This document shows, one piece after another, positions 51,748-60,073 of a stretch of 64,000 nt of DNA (position 1 is its first letter; each line of letters opens with the position of its first letter). The stretch is from Pseudovibrio zosterae. Lineage in GTDB: Bacteria; Pseudomonadota; Alphaproteobacteria; Rhizobiales; Stappiaceae. The notes below the pieces were generated by a model that saw nothing but the letters and a program-made list of their open reading frames with translations, did not search any database and had not been told where the DNA came from. Location: the NCBI RefSeq assembly GCF_033843645.1, contig NZ_JAWXVZ010000007.1, positions 1-64,000 on the forward strand, written 5' to 3'. A program made the position numbers and the translations under genes.

Positions 51748-52883
51748 TGGGTGCCTCCTGCAACCTGGTGGCGGGCAAGGCCATCGGCACGGGCCATGGC
51801 TGTTGCGCGGGACACCAACTTTTCATCAAGAAATTGCTGTGGTTTCTTCAGATAGGCGGGATAGACCGTGAGCCGTTCCTGCAGGGTGAGGCCCGCCTTG
51901 GCGCTGGACTGTGCAAGCCGGTCGATCTGCGGCCATTCGTGCTGGGGATTGATGTAGTCAATGGTGACGGGCGAAATGCCGCCCCAGTCATTGATGCCAG
52001 CGGCAAGATAGTCGGCGTGGCGCTTGTGCAGGTTGGGCGGTGCTTGAATGCTGATCGTGGGGGAAAGCATGAGGCGGGCCACGGCCAGCGTGAGCAGCAT
52101 GTCATCAAGGGTGGGCTCAGGATGGTTCGCCATGGCGATGTCAGGCTTGCGCTGGAAGTTCTGAATGATGACTTCCTGTATATGGCCGTACTGCCTGTGC
52201 GCTTCGTTGATGGCGAACAGGGCTTCAATACGCTCTTCCCAGGTTTCGCCGATGCCGATGAGTAGCCCCGTTGTGAAAGGGACGCTTTTTTGACCGGTGC
52301 GCTCAAGCGTTCTGAGGCGTTGCAGGGGCACTTTGTCGGGGCAGGCGTAGTGCGCTTCCCCTTTTTTCGTCAGCCGCTTGCTGATGGTTTCAAGCATCAT
52401 GCCCATGGAGGCGCTGACAGGACGCAGCTGATCGATCTCATCGTCTGCCAATGTGCCCGCGTTCACGTGGGGCAGCAGGGAGGTTTCATCCAGCACCAAC
52501 TGGCACATTTCCGCCAGATAGGTCACCAAGGAGTCGTGACCGAGCATGTTCAGCGCCTTGCGCGCCTTCTCATAGCGCAGCTCCGGCTTTTCTCCGAGGC
52601 TGAACAGAAGTTCCTTGCAGCCTGCGGCCTCCCCCCGCCGAGCAACGGCCAGCACCTGGTCCGGCGACATGATGGTTGCCTCTGGGTGATCCGGATGTTT
52701 GACAAAGGTGCAATACGCACAGGTGTCCCTGCACATATTGGTAAGAGGTACGAACACTTTGCGCGAATACGTCACGGTATCGCCCCAGTGGGCGCGGCGT
52801 ACTTCGCAGGCCGCTTGCATCAGTTCCTCTAGGACAGCTGGTGAGGCATCAGCGAGCATTTTCGCGTCATGAAGTGAAATCAT
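51744..52883 (-). CDS. cofG: FO synthase subunit 1, radical SAM
   Basis: A 379-aa radical SAM enzyme: VFVPLTNMCRDTCAYCTF (Cys-x3-Cys-x2-Cys, about residues 44-61) and LFSLGEKPEL (about residue 92). It closes the deazaflavin ring with CofH. It is the first gene of the seven-gene minus-strand operon. Its AGGAGG ribosome-binding site and upstream leader lie inside a 37-bp inverted repeat (52887-52923), which suggests control of initiation. Confidence 0.93.
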   Translation of the reverse strand: MISLHDAKMLADASPAVLEELMQAACEVRRAHWGDTVTYSRKVFVPLTNMCRDTCAYCTFVKHPDHPEATIMSPDQVLAVARRGEAAGCKELLFSLGEKPELRYEKARKALNMLGHDSLVTYLAEMCQLVLDETSLLPHVNAGTLADDEIDQLRPVSASMGMMLETISKRLTKKGEAHYACPDKVPLQRLRTLERTGQKSVPFTTGLLIGIGETWEERIEALFAINEAHRQYGHIQEVIIQNFQRKPDIAMANHPEPTLDDMLLTLAVARLMLSPTISIQAPPNLHKRHADYLAAGINDWGGISPVTIDYINPQHEWPQIDRLAQSSAKAGLTLQERLTVYPAYLKKPQQFLDEKLVSRATAMARADGLARHQVAGGTQ

Positions 52884-52886
52884 AAA

Positions 52887-52923
52887 TTTTACCTCCTGAT
52901 AAAAAATTTATCGGTAGGTAAAA
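52887..52923. promoter_or_regulatory. 37-bp inverted repeat over the cofG ribosome-binding site
   Basis: TTTTACCTCCTGATAAA (52887-52903) and the reverse complement of TTTTACCTACCGATAAA (52907-52923) face each other across AAA; the two 17-bp arms match at 15 positions. The repeat begins 4 nt from the cofG start and includes its ribosome-binding site. It could be the operator of a dimeric TetR- or MarR-type repressor, or an mRNA hairpin hiding the ribosome-binding site. Confidence 0.65.
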
Positions 52924-53594
52924 ATCTGTCAACTCGGATTTCGTGATGCGCGCAGCAAGATGACCCTAGGTTATTGAAATGATTGAAAATAAAATTTTGC
53001 GCAATCAGAGTTCGAATATTACTGGAGAACAGCACAATGATATCGAATTGATCAAAAAGTAGAAGAATGATTAATGTATGTGCGACGGTTGAATATTTTT
53101 ATTGCTTAAACGAGATTCGGGTCTGAAGGTGCATGATTCATTGACTGGCGACAGTGATTGATGCCGGTGAGGCTGCTCCAGCGAAAAAATTATTTGACCA
53201 TAAGATAAAAATATATTCCCTTATGACGCTAGGTGATGCGCGGGGAGGGGCCTTGACCTTTATGCTCATTGAAGCGGATGGCAGCAAGTTGCATGGTCCG
53301 AAACGACAGATGATCATTTGCGGGAGCGAAAAATGCGAATCCGTTTCATCCATCGTGTTTTGTTCAAGGGGGAGCTGCCGACCCTACGAGAGTACATAAT
53401 AATTCCGGGAGGAGGGTTTGTAGAGGGCTGAGATGCGCAAATTTTAGCGTATAAAGGCCAAATAATAACCATGCTTACCTGATTGAAATTCTAAATAAAA
53501 AACTTTGATGAGCCCAGAAAATGGGCGTTGATACGCAGAGCAGCGCCAATCTGATAAATCAGGATTGTTGACTAGACTGCAAAATCCATCAGAA
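52924..53594. other. AT-rich divergent regulatory island
   Basis: About 670 bp between the F420 and pyrimidine operons is markedly more AT-rich than the flanking genes. It contains a short plus-strand frame (53154-53399) without a good ribosome-binding site or recognisable domain, and an overlapping minus-strand frame. A CTGAT-aa-ATCAG dyad lies near 53551-53562. I see promoters and perhaps gene remnants here but cannot assign a gene. Confidence 0.5.
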
Positions 53595-53610
53595 TTTATC
53601 AAATGGTCAA
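53595..53610 (+). promoter_or_regulatory. RutR box before the pyrimidine operon
   Basis: TTTATCA-aa-TGGTCAA matches the E. coli RutR consensus TTGACCA-NN-TGGTCAA at 12 of 14 defined bases, with a perfect right half. It lies 20 nt before the aminotransferase start, where a bound repressor would block transcription. rutR is encoded in the same locus. Confidence 0.7.
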
Positions 53611-53629
53611 AAAAGGCCAGGAGGGGACT

Positions 53630-54958
53630 ATGAGTGAAGCTTCCACATCGGCACCAAATGACTTGAGCGCATTCTGGATGCCGTTCACGTCCAACCGCCA
53701 GTTCAAGCGTGAACCCCGCATGTTTGTTGCTGCTGAGGGCATGTACTATACCACGGCGGATGGGCGTCAGGTGCTGGATGGAACCGCTGGGCTTTGGTGT
53801 GTGAATGCAGGGCACAAACAGCCAAAGATTGTTGAAGCCATTCAGAAGCAAGTGGCGGAACTGGACTATGCGCCCGCATTTCAAATGGGGCATCCGAAGG
53901 CGTTTGAGCTGGCAAACCGGCTGGCCGATCTGGCGCCGGGTGATCTGAACCACGTGTTCTATACCAACTCCGGTTCGGAGTCGGTTGAGACCGCGCTGAA
54001 AATTGCCATTGCTTACCATCGGGCCAAAGGGCAGGGCTCGCGCACCCGGCTTGTGGGCCGCGAACGGGGCTATCATGGTGTGAACTTCGGCGGCATTTCG
54101 GTAGGCGGGATCGTCAACAACCGGCGTCATTTCGGCAGCCTGCTGACAGGCGTTGATCACCTTCCGCATACGCATCTGCCGGAGAAGAATGCCTTTACCC
54201 GCGGAATGCCAGAGCACGGTATGGAGCTGGCTGACGAGCTGGAGCGCATTGTTGCGTTGCACGGGCCGGAGACTGTGGCGGCGTGTATTGTAGAGCCGAT
54301 GGCCGGTTCGACCGGGGTGCTGTTCCCGCCGAAGGGGTATCTGAAACGCCTGCGTGAGATCACCAAGAAGCATGGCATTCTGCTGATTTTTGACGAGGTT
54401 ATCACTGCGTTTGGCCGCCTTGGCGCGCCGTTTGCAGCAGACTACTTTGGTGTCCAGCCGGATATGATCACCACTGCAAAGGGCCTGACCAACGGTATTG
54501 TGCCCATGGGGGCTGTGCTGGCGAGTGATGAAATCCACGACGCATTCATGAACGGCCCGGAATACATGATCGAGCTGTTCCACGGCTACACCTATTCCGG
54601 TAACCCGCTGGCTTCGGCGGCAGGTCTCGCCTCGCTGGACGTTTACAAAGAGCAGCAGCTTTTTGAGCGTGCGCATGAGCTGGCCCCCTACTGGCAGGAG
54701 GCGTTGTTCAGCCTGAAGGATCATCCCTTTGTGATCGACATCCGCTGTGGGGGGTTGATCGGCGCGGTAGAGCTGGAGCCGATCGCGGGTGAGCCAACCC
54801 GGCGTGCCTTCAGCGCGTTCCTGAAGGCCTATGAAAAGGGTGTGCTGATCCGCACTACGGGCGACATCATTGCAATGTCACCGCCGCTGATCATTGAAAA
54901 GCACGAGATAGACACCTTGATCGGCACGCTTGGGGACGTCCTGAAGTCACTGGACTGA
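53630..54958 (+). CDS. Omega-amino acid (beta-alanine):pyruvate aminotransferase
   Basis: A 442-aa class III PLP aminotransferase close to Pseudomonas beta-alanine:pyruvate transaminase: FWMPFTSNRQFKREPRM (about residue 14), DGTAGLWCVNAGH (about residue 48), FYTNSGSESVETALK (about residue 106), IFDEVITAFGRLG with the PLP-binding Asp (about residue 252) and the Schiff-base Lys in ITTAKGLTNG (about residue 286). AGGAGGGG precedes the ATG at 53630. It would convert beta-alanine from uracil to malonate semialdehyde, the last step of the local pathway. Confidence 0.88.
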   Translation: MSEASTSAPNDLSAFWMPFTSNRQFKREPRMFVAAEGMYYTTADGRQVLDGTAGLWCVNAGHKQPKIVEAIQKQVAELDYAPAFQMGHPKAFELANRLADLAPGDLNHVFYTNSGSESVETALKIAIAYHRAKGQGSRTRLVGRERGYHGVNFGGISVGGIVNNRRHFGSLLTGVDHLPHTHLPEKNAFTRGMPEHGMELADELERIVALHGPETVAACIVEPMAGSTGVLFPPKGYLKRLREITKKHGILLIFDEVITAFGRLGAPFAADYFGVQPDMITTAKGLTNGIVPMGAVLASDEIHDAFMNGPEYMIELFHGYTYSGNPLASAAGLASLDVYKEQQLFERAHELAPYWQEALFSLKDHPFVIDIRCGGLIGAVELEPIAGEPTRRAFSAFLKAYEKGVLIRTTGDIIAMSPPLIIEKHEIDTLIGTLGDVLKSLD

Positions 54959-54972
54959 CACTCTTTTTCGGT

Positions 54973-54988
54973 GGCGGGGAAACCCGCC
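54973..54988 (+). terminator. GNRA-loop hairpin after the aminotransferase
   Basis: GGCGGG-gaaa-CCCGCC forms a 6-bp stem capped by a stable GAAA tetraloop, 15 nt after the stop codon. No T run follows. It is probably an intercistronic mRNA-stability element. Confidence 0.45.
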
Positions 54989-55110
54989 GCCCAAAGCCGC
55001 ACGCGACACTTATAACAACATCACCTTCCGACGCGTGCAGACCGTGAAAATCATCAAGACGAGGGGCGCGCGCACGGCTGCCCGTGACCACTCACGTTTG
55101 GGGGAGAGCA

Positions 55111-56379
55111 ATGAGCAATCCAGGGTCCAACCACCGCATCGACGCAGACCGTCTATGGGACAGCCTGATGGCAATGGCCAAGATTGGCCCGGGTGTGCGC
55201 GGTGGATGCAACCGGCAAACCTTGACCGACGAGGATGCGGAGGGCCGCCGCCTGTTCACCAAGTGGTGTGAGGAGGCGGGCATGACCATGGCCATCGACA
55301 GCATGGGCAACATGTTTGCCCGTCTTGAAGGGACCAATCCGGACCTTGAGCCGGTCATGATCGGGTCGCACCTCGACACGCAGCCAACAGGCGGCAAGTA
55401 TGATGGTGTGCTGGGTGTTTTGGCAGGCCTTGAAGTGGTGCGCTCCATGCGCGATCAAGGCATCAAGACCGAGCGCTCCATTGAAGTGGTAAACTGGACC
55501 AATGAGGAAGGCACCCGCTTTGCCCCGGCCATGCTGGCCTCGGGCGTGTTTGCAGGTGTGCACAGCCAAGAGTGGGCCTATGACCGGGAAGATGCTGAAG
55601 GCAAGAAGTTTGGCGATGAGCTGAAGCGCATTGGTTATGTGGGCGAAGAGCCTGTGGGCCAGCGCAAGCTGCATGCAATGTTTGAGTTGCACATCGAGCA
55701 GGGCCCTATTCTGGAAGCGGAACAAAAAGACATCGGCGTTGTCACCCACGGGCAGGGCTTGTGGTGGCTGGAAGTGACGCTGACCGGCAAGGACAGCCAC
55801 ACCGGCTCAACCCCCATGGGCATGCGCAAGAATGCCGGTCTGGGCATGGCCCGCATCACCGAGCTGGTGCACCAGATCGCCATGGAAAACCAACCGGAAG
55901 CTGTGGGTGCGATCGGCCATTGCGACGTCTATCCCAACTCTCGAAACGTGATCCCGGGCAAGGTGGTGTTCACCATCGATTTCCGCTCCCCACACCAGAA
56001 CGTGCTGGATGGCATGAAGGCAAAGTTGGAAGCAGAAGCGCCGAAGATTGCTGCGGAGCTGGGACTGGGCATAGAGATCGCTGTTGTCGGACATTTTGAT
56101 CCCGTGACCTTTGACCCAACGTGCGTATCCAAGGTGCGGGAGGCAGCCGAACGACTGGGCTATTCGCACCAGAACATCATTTCCGGTGCGGGTCATGACG
56201 CCTGTTGGATCAATCGACTTGCGCCCACAGCCATGATCATGTGCCCCTGTGTGGATGGTCTCAGTCACAACGAGGATGAGGAGATCACCAAGGACTGGGC
56301 CAAGGCGGGGGCCGATGTTCTCTACCATGCGGTGCTGGAAACGGCTGGCATCGTCGAGACAGCCGAGCTTGCGGAATAA
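55111..56379 (+). CDS. N-carbamoyl-beta-alanine amidohydrolase (beta-ureidopropionase)
   Basis: A 422-aa M20-family zinc hydrolase of the hydantoinase/carbamoylase group: GSHLDTQPTGGKYDGVLGVL (about residue 92), NWTNEEGTRFAPAMLASGVFAG near residue 137 (core WTNEEGTRF) and HIEQGPILE (about residue 200), plus a dimerisation insert with THGQGLWW. ATG at 55111 has GGGGAGAG upstream. It hydrolyses N-carbamoyl-beta-alanine to beta-alanine, ammonia and carbon dioxide. Preference for this over other N-carbamoyl amino acids is inferred from the neighbouring dihydropyrimidinase and aminotransferase. Confidence 0.87.
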   Translation: MSNPGSNHRIDADRLWDSLMAMAKIGPGVRGGCNRQTLTDEDAEGRRLFTKWCEEAGMTMAIDSMGNMFARLEGTNPDLEPVMIGSHLDTQPTGGKYDGVLGVLAGLEVVRSMRDQGIKTERSIEVVNWTNEEGTRFAPAMLASGVFAGVHSQEWAYDREDAEGKKFGDELKRIGYVGEEPVGQRKLHAMFELHIEQGPILEAEQKDIGVVTHGQGLWWLEVTLTGKDSHTGSTPMGMRKNAGLGMARITELVHQIAMENQPEAVGAIGHCDVYPNSRNVIPGKVVFTIDFRSPHQNVLDGMKAKLEAEAPKIAAELGLGIEIAVVGHFDPVTFDPTCVSKVREAAERLGYSHQNIISGAGHDACWINRLAPTAMIMCPCVDGLSHNEDEEITKDWAKAGADVLYHAVLETAGIVETAELAE

Positions 56380-56383
56380 AAAC

Positions 56384-56426
56384 AGGGCGCTGCTCTCCCG
56401 AACGCGGGATGAGACAGCGCCCTTTC
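56384..56426 (+). terminator. Hairpin between ureidopropionase and dihydropyrimidinase
   Basis: AGGGCGCTG (56384-56392) pairs with CAGCGCCCT (56415-56423), with further pairing inside around a CCCG-aacg-CGGG core, then TTT. It is a strong 40-nt hairpin that resembles an attenuator within the operon. Confidence 0.65.
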
Positions 56427-56445
56427 CATAGAAGGAGGGACAACA

Positions 56446-57900
56446 ATGACAACAGTTATCAAGGGCGGCACGATTGTAACCGCTGATCTGACCTATGAGG
56501 CGGATGTTCTGATTGAAGGCGATCGCATTGTTGAGATTGGCGAGAACCTGACCGGCGATACGGTGCTGGATGCCAGCGGCTGCTATGTGATGCCGGGCGG
56601 GATCGACCCCCACGTGCACCTTGAAATGCCCTTCATGGGGACTTTTTCTGCGGACAATTTTGAGAGCGGTACGCGCGCAGGCCTTGCTGGCGGAACGACC
56701 ATGGTGGTGGATTTTTGCCTGCCCACCCCGGACCAATCGCTGCTGGAGGCGCTGGAGATCTGGGAGCGCAAGTCGGGCGCGGCGAACTGCGACTACTCCT
56801 ATCACATGGCGATCACCTCCTGGAACGAGCAGATTTTCAACGAGATGCAACAGGTTGTCGATCGGGGCATCAACACCTTCAAGCACTTCATGGCCTACAA
56901 GGGGGCCTTGATGGTGGACGACGACGAGATGTTTGACTCATTCCGTCGCTGCGCGGCCATTGGCGCCATGCCCTTGGTGCATGCCGAGAACGGCGACGTG
57001 GTTGCCACCATGCAGCAAAAACTGCTGGAAGAAGGCAACAACGGTCCTGAGGCCCATGCCTATTCTCGCCCTGCTGAAGTGGAGGGGGAAGCCGCCAACC
57101 GCGCAATCATGATTGCCGACATGGCCGGCGTGCCGCTCTACATCGTGCATACATCCTGTGAGCAAGCACATGAGGCCATTCGCCGTGCGCGCCAGAAGGG
57201 AATGCGCGTGTTCGGAGAGCCGTTGATCCAGCATCTGACACTGGACGAAAGCGAGTACAAGCACCCGGATTGGGACCATGCAGCACAGCGTGTCATGTCG
57301 CCGCCGTTCCGCAACAAGGCGCATCAGGACAGTCTGTGGGCCGGCTTACAGGCGAGGTCCTTGCAGGTGGTGGCGACAGACCACTGCGCTTTCTCCATTG
57401 AGCAGAAGCGCTTTGGCATTGGTGACTTCACCAAGATCCCCAATGGCACCGGTGGCCTGGAAGACCGTATGCCCATGCTTTGGACCCATGGCGTGCGCAC
57501 CGGCCGGCTAACCATGAACGAGTTCGTGGCCGTCACCTCCACCAACATTGCAAAGATCTTGAACATCTACCCTCGCAAGGGGGCCATTTTGGAAGGCGCG
57601 GATGCAGACATTGTGGTGTGGGATCCGAACCGGTCCAAGACCATCAGCGCGACCAGCCAGCAATCCGTGATTGAATACAACGTGTTCGAAGGCAAGGAAG
57701 TGACCGGCCTTCCACGCTTTACCCTGACACGTGGCCGTGTTGCCATTGAAGAAAACATGGTGAAGGCCGAACCCGGAAAGGGCGAGTTCATCGCTCGTGA
57801 GGCCTATCCTGCCGTGCATTCGGCGCTCACAAAATGGAAGGAGCTAACTGCGCCGCGCAAAGTTGAGCGCAAGGCGGAGAACATGCCTGCGGGCGTATAA
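56446..57900 (+). CDS. hydA: Dihydropyrimidinase
   Basis: A 484-aa amidohydrolase: the zinc pair GGIDPHVHLEMPFMGT (about residue 48), the carboxylated Lys in FKHFMAYKGAL (about residue 150), HAENGD (about residue 178), LYIVHTSCEQAHEA (about residue 230) and ATDHCAFS (about residue 306). It opens dihydrouracil or dihydrothymine to the N-carbamoyl beta-amino acid. GAAGGAGGG precedes the ATG. Its presence implies that uracil is first reduced, so a pyrimidine reductase must exist; none of the PreA/PreT type is in the window. Confidence 0.93.
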   Translation: MTTVIKGGTIVTADLTYEADVLIEGDRIVEIGENLTGDTVLDASGCYVMPGGIDPHVHLEMPFMGTFSADNFESGTRAGLAGGTTMVVDFCLPTPDQSLLEALEIWERKSGAANCDYSYHMAITSWNEQIFNEMQQVVDRGINTFKHFMAYKGALMVDDDEMFDSFRRCAAIGAMPLVHAENGDVVATMQQKLLEEGNNGPEAHAYSRPAEVEGEAANRAIMIADMAGVPLYIVHTSCEQAHEAIRRARQKGMRVFGEPLIQHLTLDESEYKHPDWDHAAQRVMSPPFRNKAHQDSLWAGLQARSLQVVATDHCAFSIEQKRFGIGDFTKIPNGTGGLEDRMPMLWTHGVRTGRLTMNEFVAVTSTNIAKILNIYPRKGAILEGADADIVVWDPNRSKTISATSQQSVIEYNVFEGKEVTGLPRFTLTRGRVAIEENMVKAEPGKGEFIAREAYPAVHSALTKWKELTAPRKVERKAENMPAGV

Positions 57901-58035
57901 AGACCCTGTGCGCACCCGCCGTCTTGGTGGTGCAAGAGACACTGTCAGGACGGCCTTGAACCGTGCCAGCGAATGACACCAGCAAACAACCAGAGGGGCG
58001 TTGGTTGGCACACGTTAGAAACGGGAGCATATCAA

Positions 58036-59538
58036 ATGACCAAATCTGCTGCGACGATGGGGCAGGATGCTTACACCACCGACGAGTTTGGCATTGTCCA
58101 TCAAAAACTGAGCGGCATTGACGCCGAGCTTTACAATGAAGACCAGCTGCCAACTTCCATGCAGGCTCGCACTTGGGACTGGGTTTCCATCTCGGCCTTG
58201 TGGGTCGGCATGGTGGTTTGTATCCCAACCTATTTGCTTGCCTCCTATCTTATCGGTGCGGGCATGTCCTGGGATCAGGCGGTTTTCACCATCTTGCTGG
58301 CGAACGCCATCGTGCTCATTCCGATGGTTTTGATTGGCCACGCGGGCACAAAATACGGCATTCCGTTCCCGGTCTTGCTGCGATCGTCCTTCGGCCCGGT
58401 GGGCGCAAAAATTCCCGCTGTTGCGCGTGGCATTGTGGCCTGTGGCTGGTTCGGCATTCAGACTTGGGTCGGCGGGTCAGCCATCTACGTGATCCTCAAC
58501 ACCTTGACCAGCGGCGGCATTGCCAGTGATCCGCTGCCCATTCTTGGCATCAATATTGGTCAGTTCATCTGTTTCCTCGCGTTCTGGGGTTTGCATCTTT
58601 ACTTCATCCGCAATGGCACAGAGTCCATTCGCTGGCTCGAAACCTATGCGGCGCCCTTCCTGCTCTTGATGGGCTTTGCCTTGCTGGCATGGGCCTACTT
58701 CAGGGCCGGTGGTTTTGGCGAAATGCTGTCCACGCCAAGCGCATTTGATCCGGGGCAACCAAAGGAGGGGCAGTTCTGGGCCGTGTTCTGGCCAAGCTTG
58801 ACCGGCATGGTCGGCTTCTGGGCGACATTGGCGCTGAACATTCCTGACTTCACCCGCTATGCCAAGAGCCAGAGGGACCAGTTCATGGGCCAAGCCATTG
58901 GTCTGCCTATCCCAATGGCGCTGTTTGCCTTCATCGCTTCTGCCGTGACATCGGCGACCGTCGTGATCTTTGGTGAGGCGATCTGGGATCCGATCCAGCT
59001 GGCAGAGCGCATGGGTGGTGCCAGCATCATCATCGCCTTGATCGCGCTTGTCGTTGCTACCTTGACCACCAATCTTGCGGCGAACGTGGTGGCACCAGCC
59101 CATGGTTTCTCCAACTTGGCTCCCAAGGCCATCAACATGCGTGTGGGCGGTTACATAACTGCCGGTATCGGCATTGTGATGTTTCCGTGGATACTGGTGA
59201 ACCACATCGTTGGCTGGCTGATCGCATACTCGGCACTGCTGGGCCCGATCGCGGGTGTGATGTTGGCGGATTACTATCTTCTTCGGAAAACCAAGCTGAA
59301 CGTGACGGACCTGTTCCGCATGAAGGGCATTTATGAAGGCTCAAACGGCTGGAACTGGGCGGGCATCGGTGCGTTGATCATCGGCATTCTGCCAAACCTG
59401 CCGGGCTTCATGGCGGGCGTGGGTCTGGTTGATGGAACCTCAGATTTGTTTGCGACCATCTATACCTATGCCTGGTTCGTTGGCTTGTTTGTGGCCGGGA
59501 TCGCATATCTGATCCTCGCCAAGATCTTGAACAAGTAA
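58036..59538 (+). CDS. NCS1-family nucleobase/allantoin transporter
   Basis: A 500-aa membrane protein with about twelve hydrophobic segments. Family motifs include DLPTS-like DQLPTSMQARTWDW (about residue 38), GIPFPVLLRSSFGPVGAKIPA (about residue 111; core PVLLRSSFGPVGA), GIQTWVGGSAIY and NIPDFTRYAKSQ (about residue 275). ATG at 58036 with GGGAG upstream is used rather than an in-frame ATG at 57973. It probably imports uracil, thymine, dihydropyrimidine or a hydantoin. A 5-bp GCACC/GGTGC hairpin lies in the gap before it. Confidence 0.9.
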   Translation: MTKSAATMGQDAYTTDEFGIVHQKLSGIDAELYNEDQLPTSMQARTWDWVSISALWVGMVVCIPTYLLASYLIGAGMSWDQAVFTILLANAIVLIPMVLIGHAGTKYGIPFPVLLRSSFGPVGAKIPAVARGIVACGWFGIQTWVGGSAIYVILNTLTSGGIASDPLPILGINIGQFICFLAFWGLHLYFIRNGTESIRWLETYAAPFLLLMGFALLAWAYFRAGGFGEMLSTPSAFDPGQPKEGQFWAVFWPSLTGMVGFWATLALNIPDFTRYAKSQRDQFMGQAIGLPIPMALFAFIASAVTSATVVIFGEAIWDPIQLAERMGGASIIIALIALVVATLTTNLAANVVAPAHGFSNLAPKAINMRVGGYITAGIGIVMFPWILVNHIVGWLIAYSALLGPIAGVMLADYYLLRKTKLNVTDLFRMKGIYEGSNGWNWAGIGALIIGILPNLPGFMAGVGLVDGTSDLFATIYTYAWFVGLFVAGIAYLILAKILNK

Positions 59539-59564
59539 GGAAGCTGTCTTTCAGCGATCGCAGG

Positions 59565-59590
59565 GCGGGTGCCATGCACCCGCTCTTTTC
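59565..59590 (+). terminator. Terminator of the pyrimidine operon
   Basis: GCGGGTG (59565-59571) pairs with CACCCGC (59577-59583) around a 5-nt loop and is followed by TCTTTTCC. It lies 27 nt after the transporter stop and before the DUF1330 gene. Confidence 0.8.
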
Positions 59591-59620
59591 CAAGTTTGCT
59601 CATTTCAAAAAGAGACCGTT

Positions 59621-59911
59621 ATGCCCAAAGCCTACTGGATTGCCCATGTTACCGTGAACGACCCAGAGCCCTATGCTCTTTATGCTGCAGGTGCGACGGA
59701 AGCCTTCAAGAAGTTTGGTGCGCGTGTTTTGGCGCGCGGCGGAAACTTTGAATGGCTGGAAGGCGAAAGCCACCCACGCAATGTGGTGATCGAGTTTGAC
59801 AGCATGAAGCAGGCGCTGGCGTGCTACAACAGTGCGCAGTATCAGGATGCAAAGAAGCACCGGGAAGGTGCGGGCATCGCCAACATCATGATTGTTGAAG
59901 CCTCCGAATAA
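59621..59911 (+). CDS. DUF1330 family protein
   Basis: A 96-aa ferredoxin-like-fold protein of the DUF1330 family: PKAYWIAHVTVNDPEPYALYA at the N-terminus (core AYWIAHVTVNDPE), GARVLARGG (about residue 33), GESHPRNVVIEFDSMKQALACYNS (about residue 50) and a final IVEA. Its function is unknown. It follows the pyrimidine terminator by 30 bp, so it may be read through from that operon or have its own start. Confidence 0.85.
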   Translation: MPKAYWIAHVTVNDPEPYALYAAGATEAFKKFGARVLARGGNFEWLEGESHPRNVVIEFDSMKQALACYNSAQYQDAKKHREGAGIANIMIVEASE

Positions 59912-60073
59912 ACCCTCTTGTTCCGAAAGTTGAGCCAGAACCTACGCTAAAACGTTGATCTGGCAGGGGATATACCTATTCAAAAACGCGGGTGCTGCAC
60001 GTTAGAGTAGAATCCAGGTAGTCGCCGGAGCCAGCGCTGTTCCGGTTTTGGCGCATTGAACTGGGTTGTGTGG

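Noticed and set aside
53138..53399. Overlapping 71- and 81-residue frames in the AT-rich island
   Set aside because: Neither has a good ribosome-binding site or a motif I recognise. They may be remnants but cannot be supported as genes.
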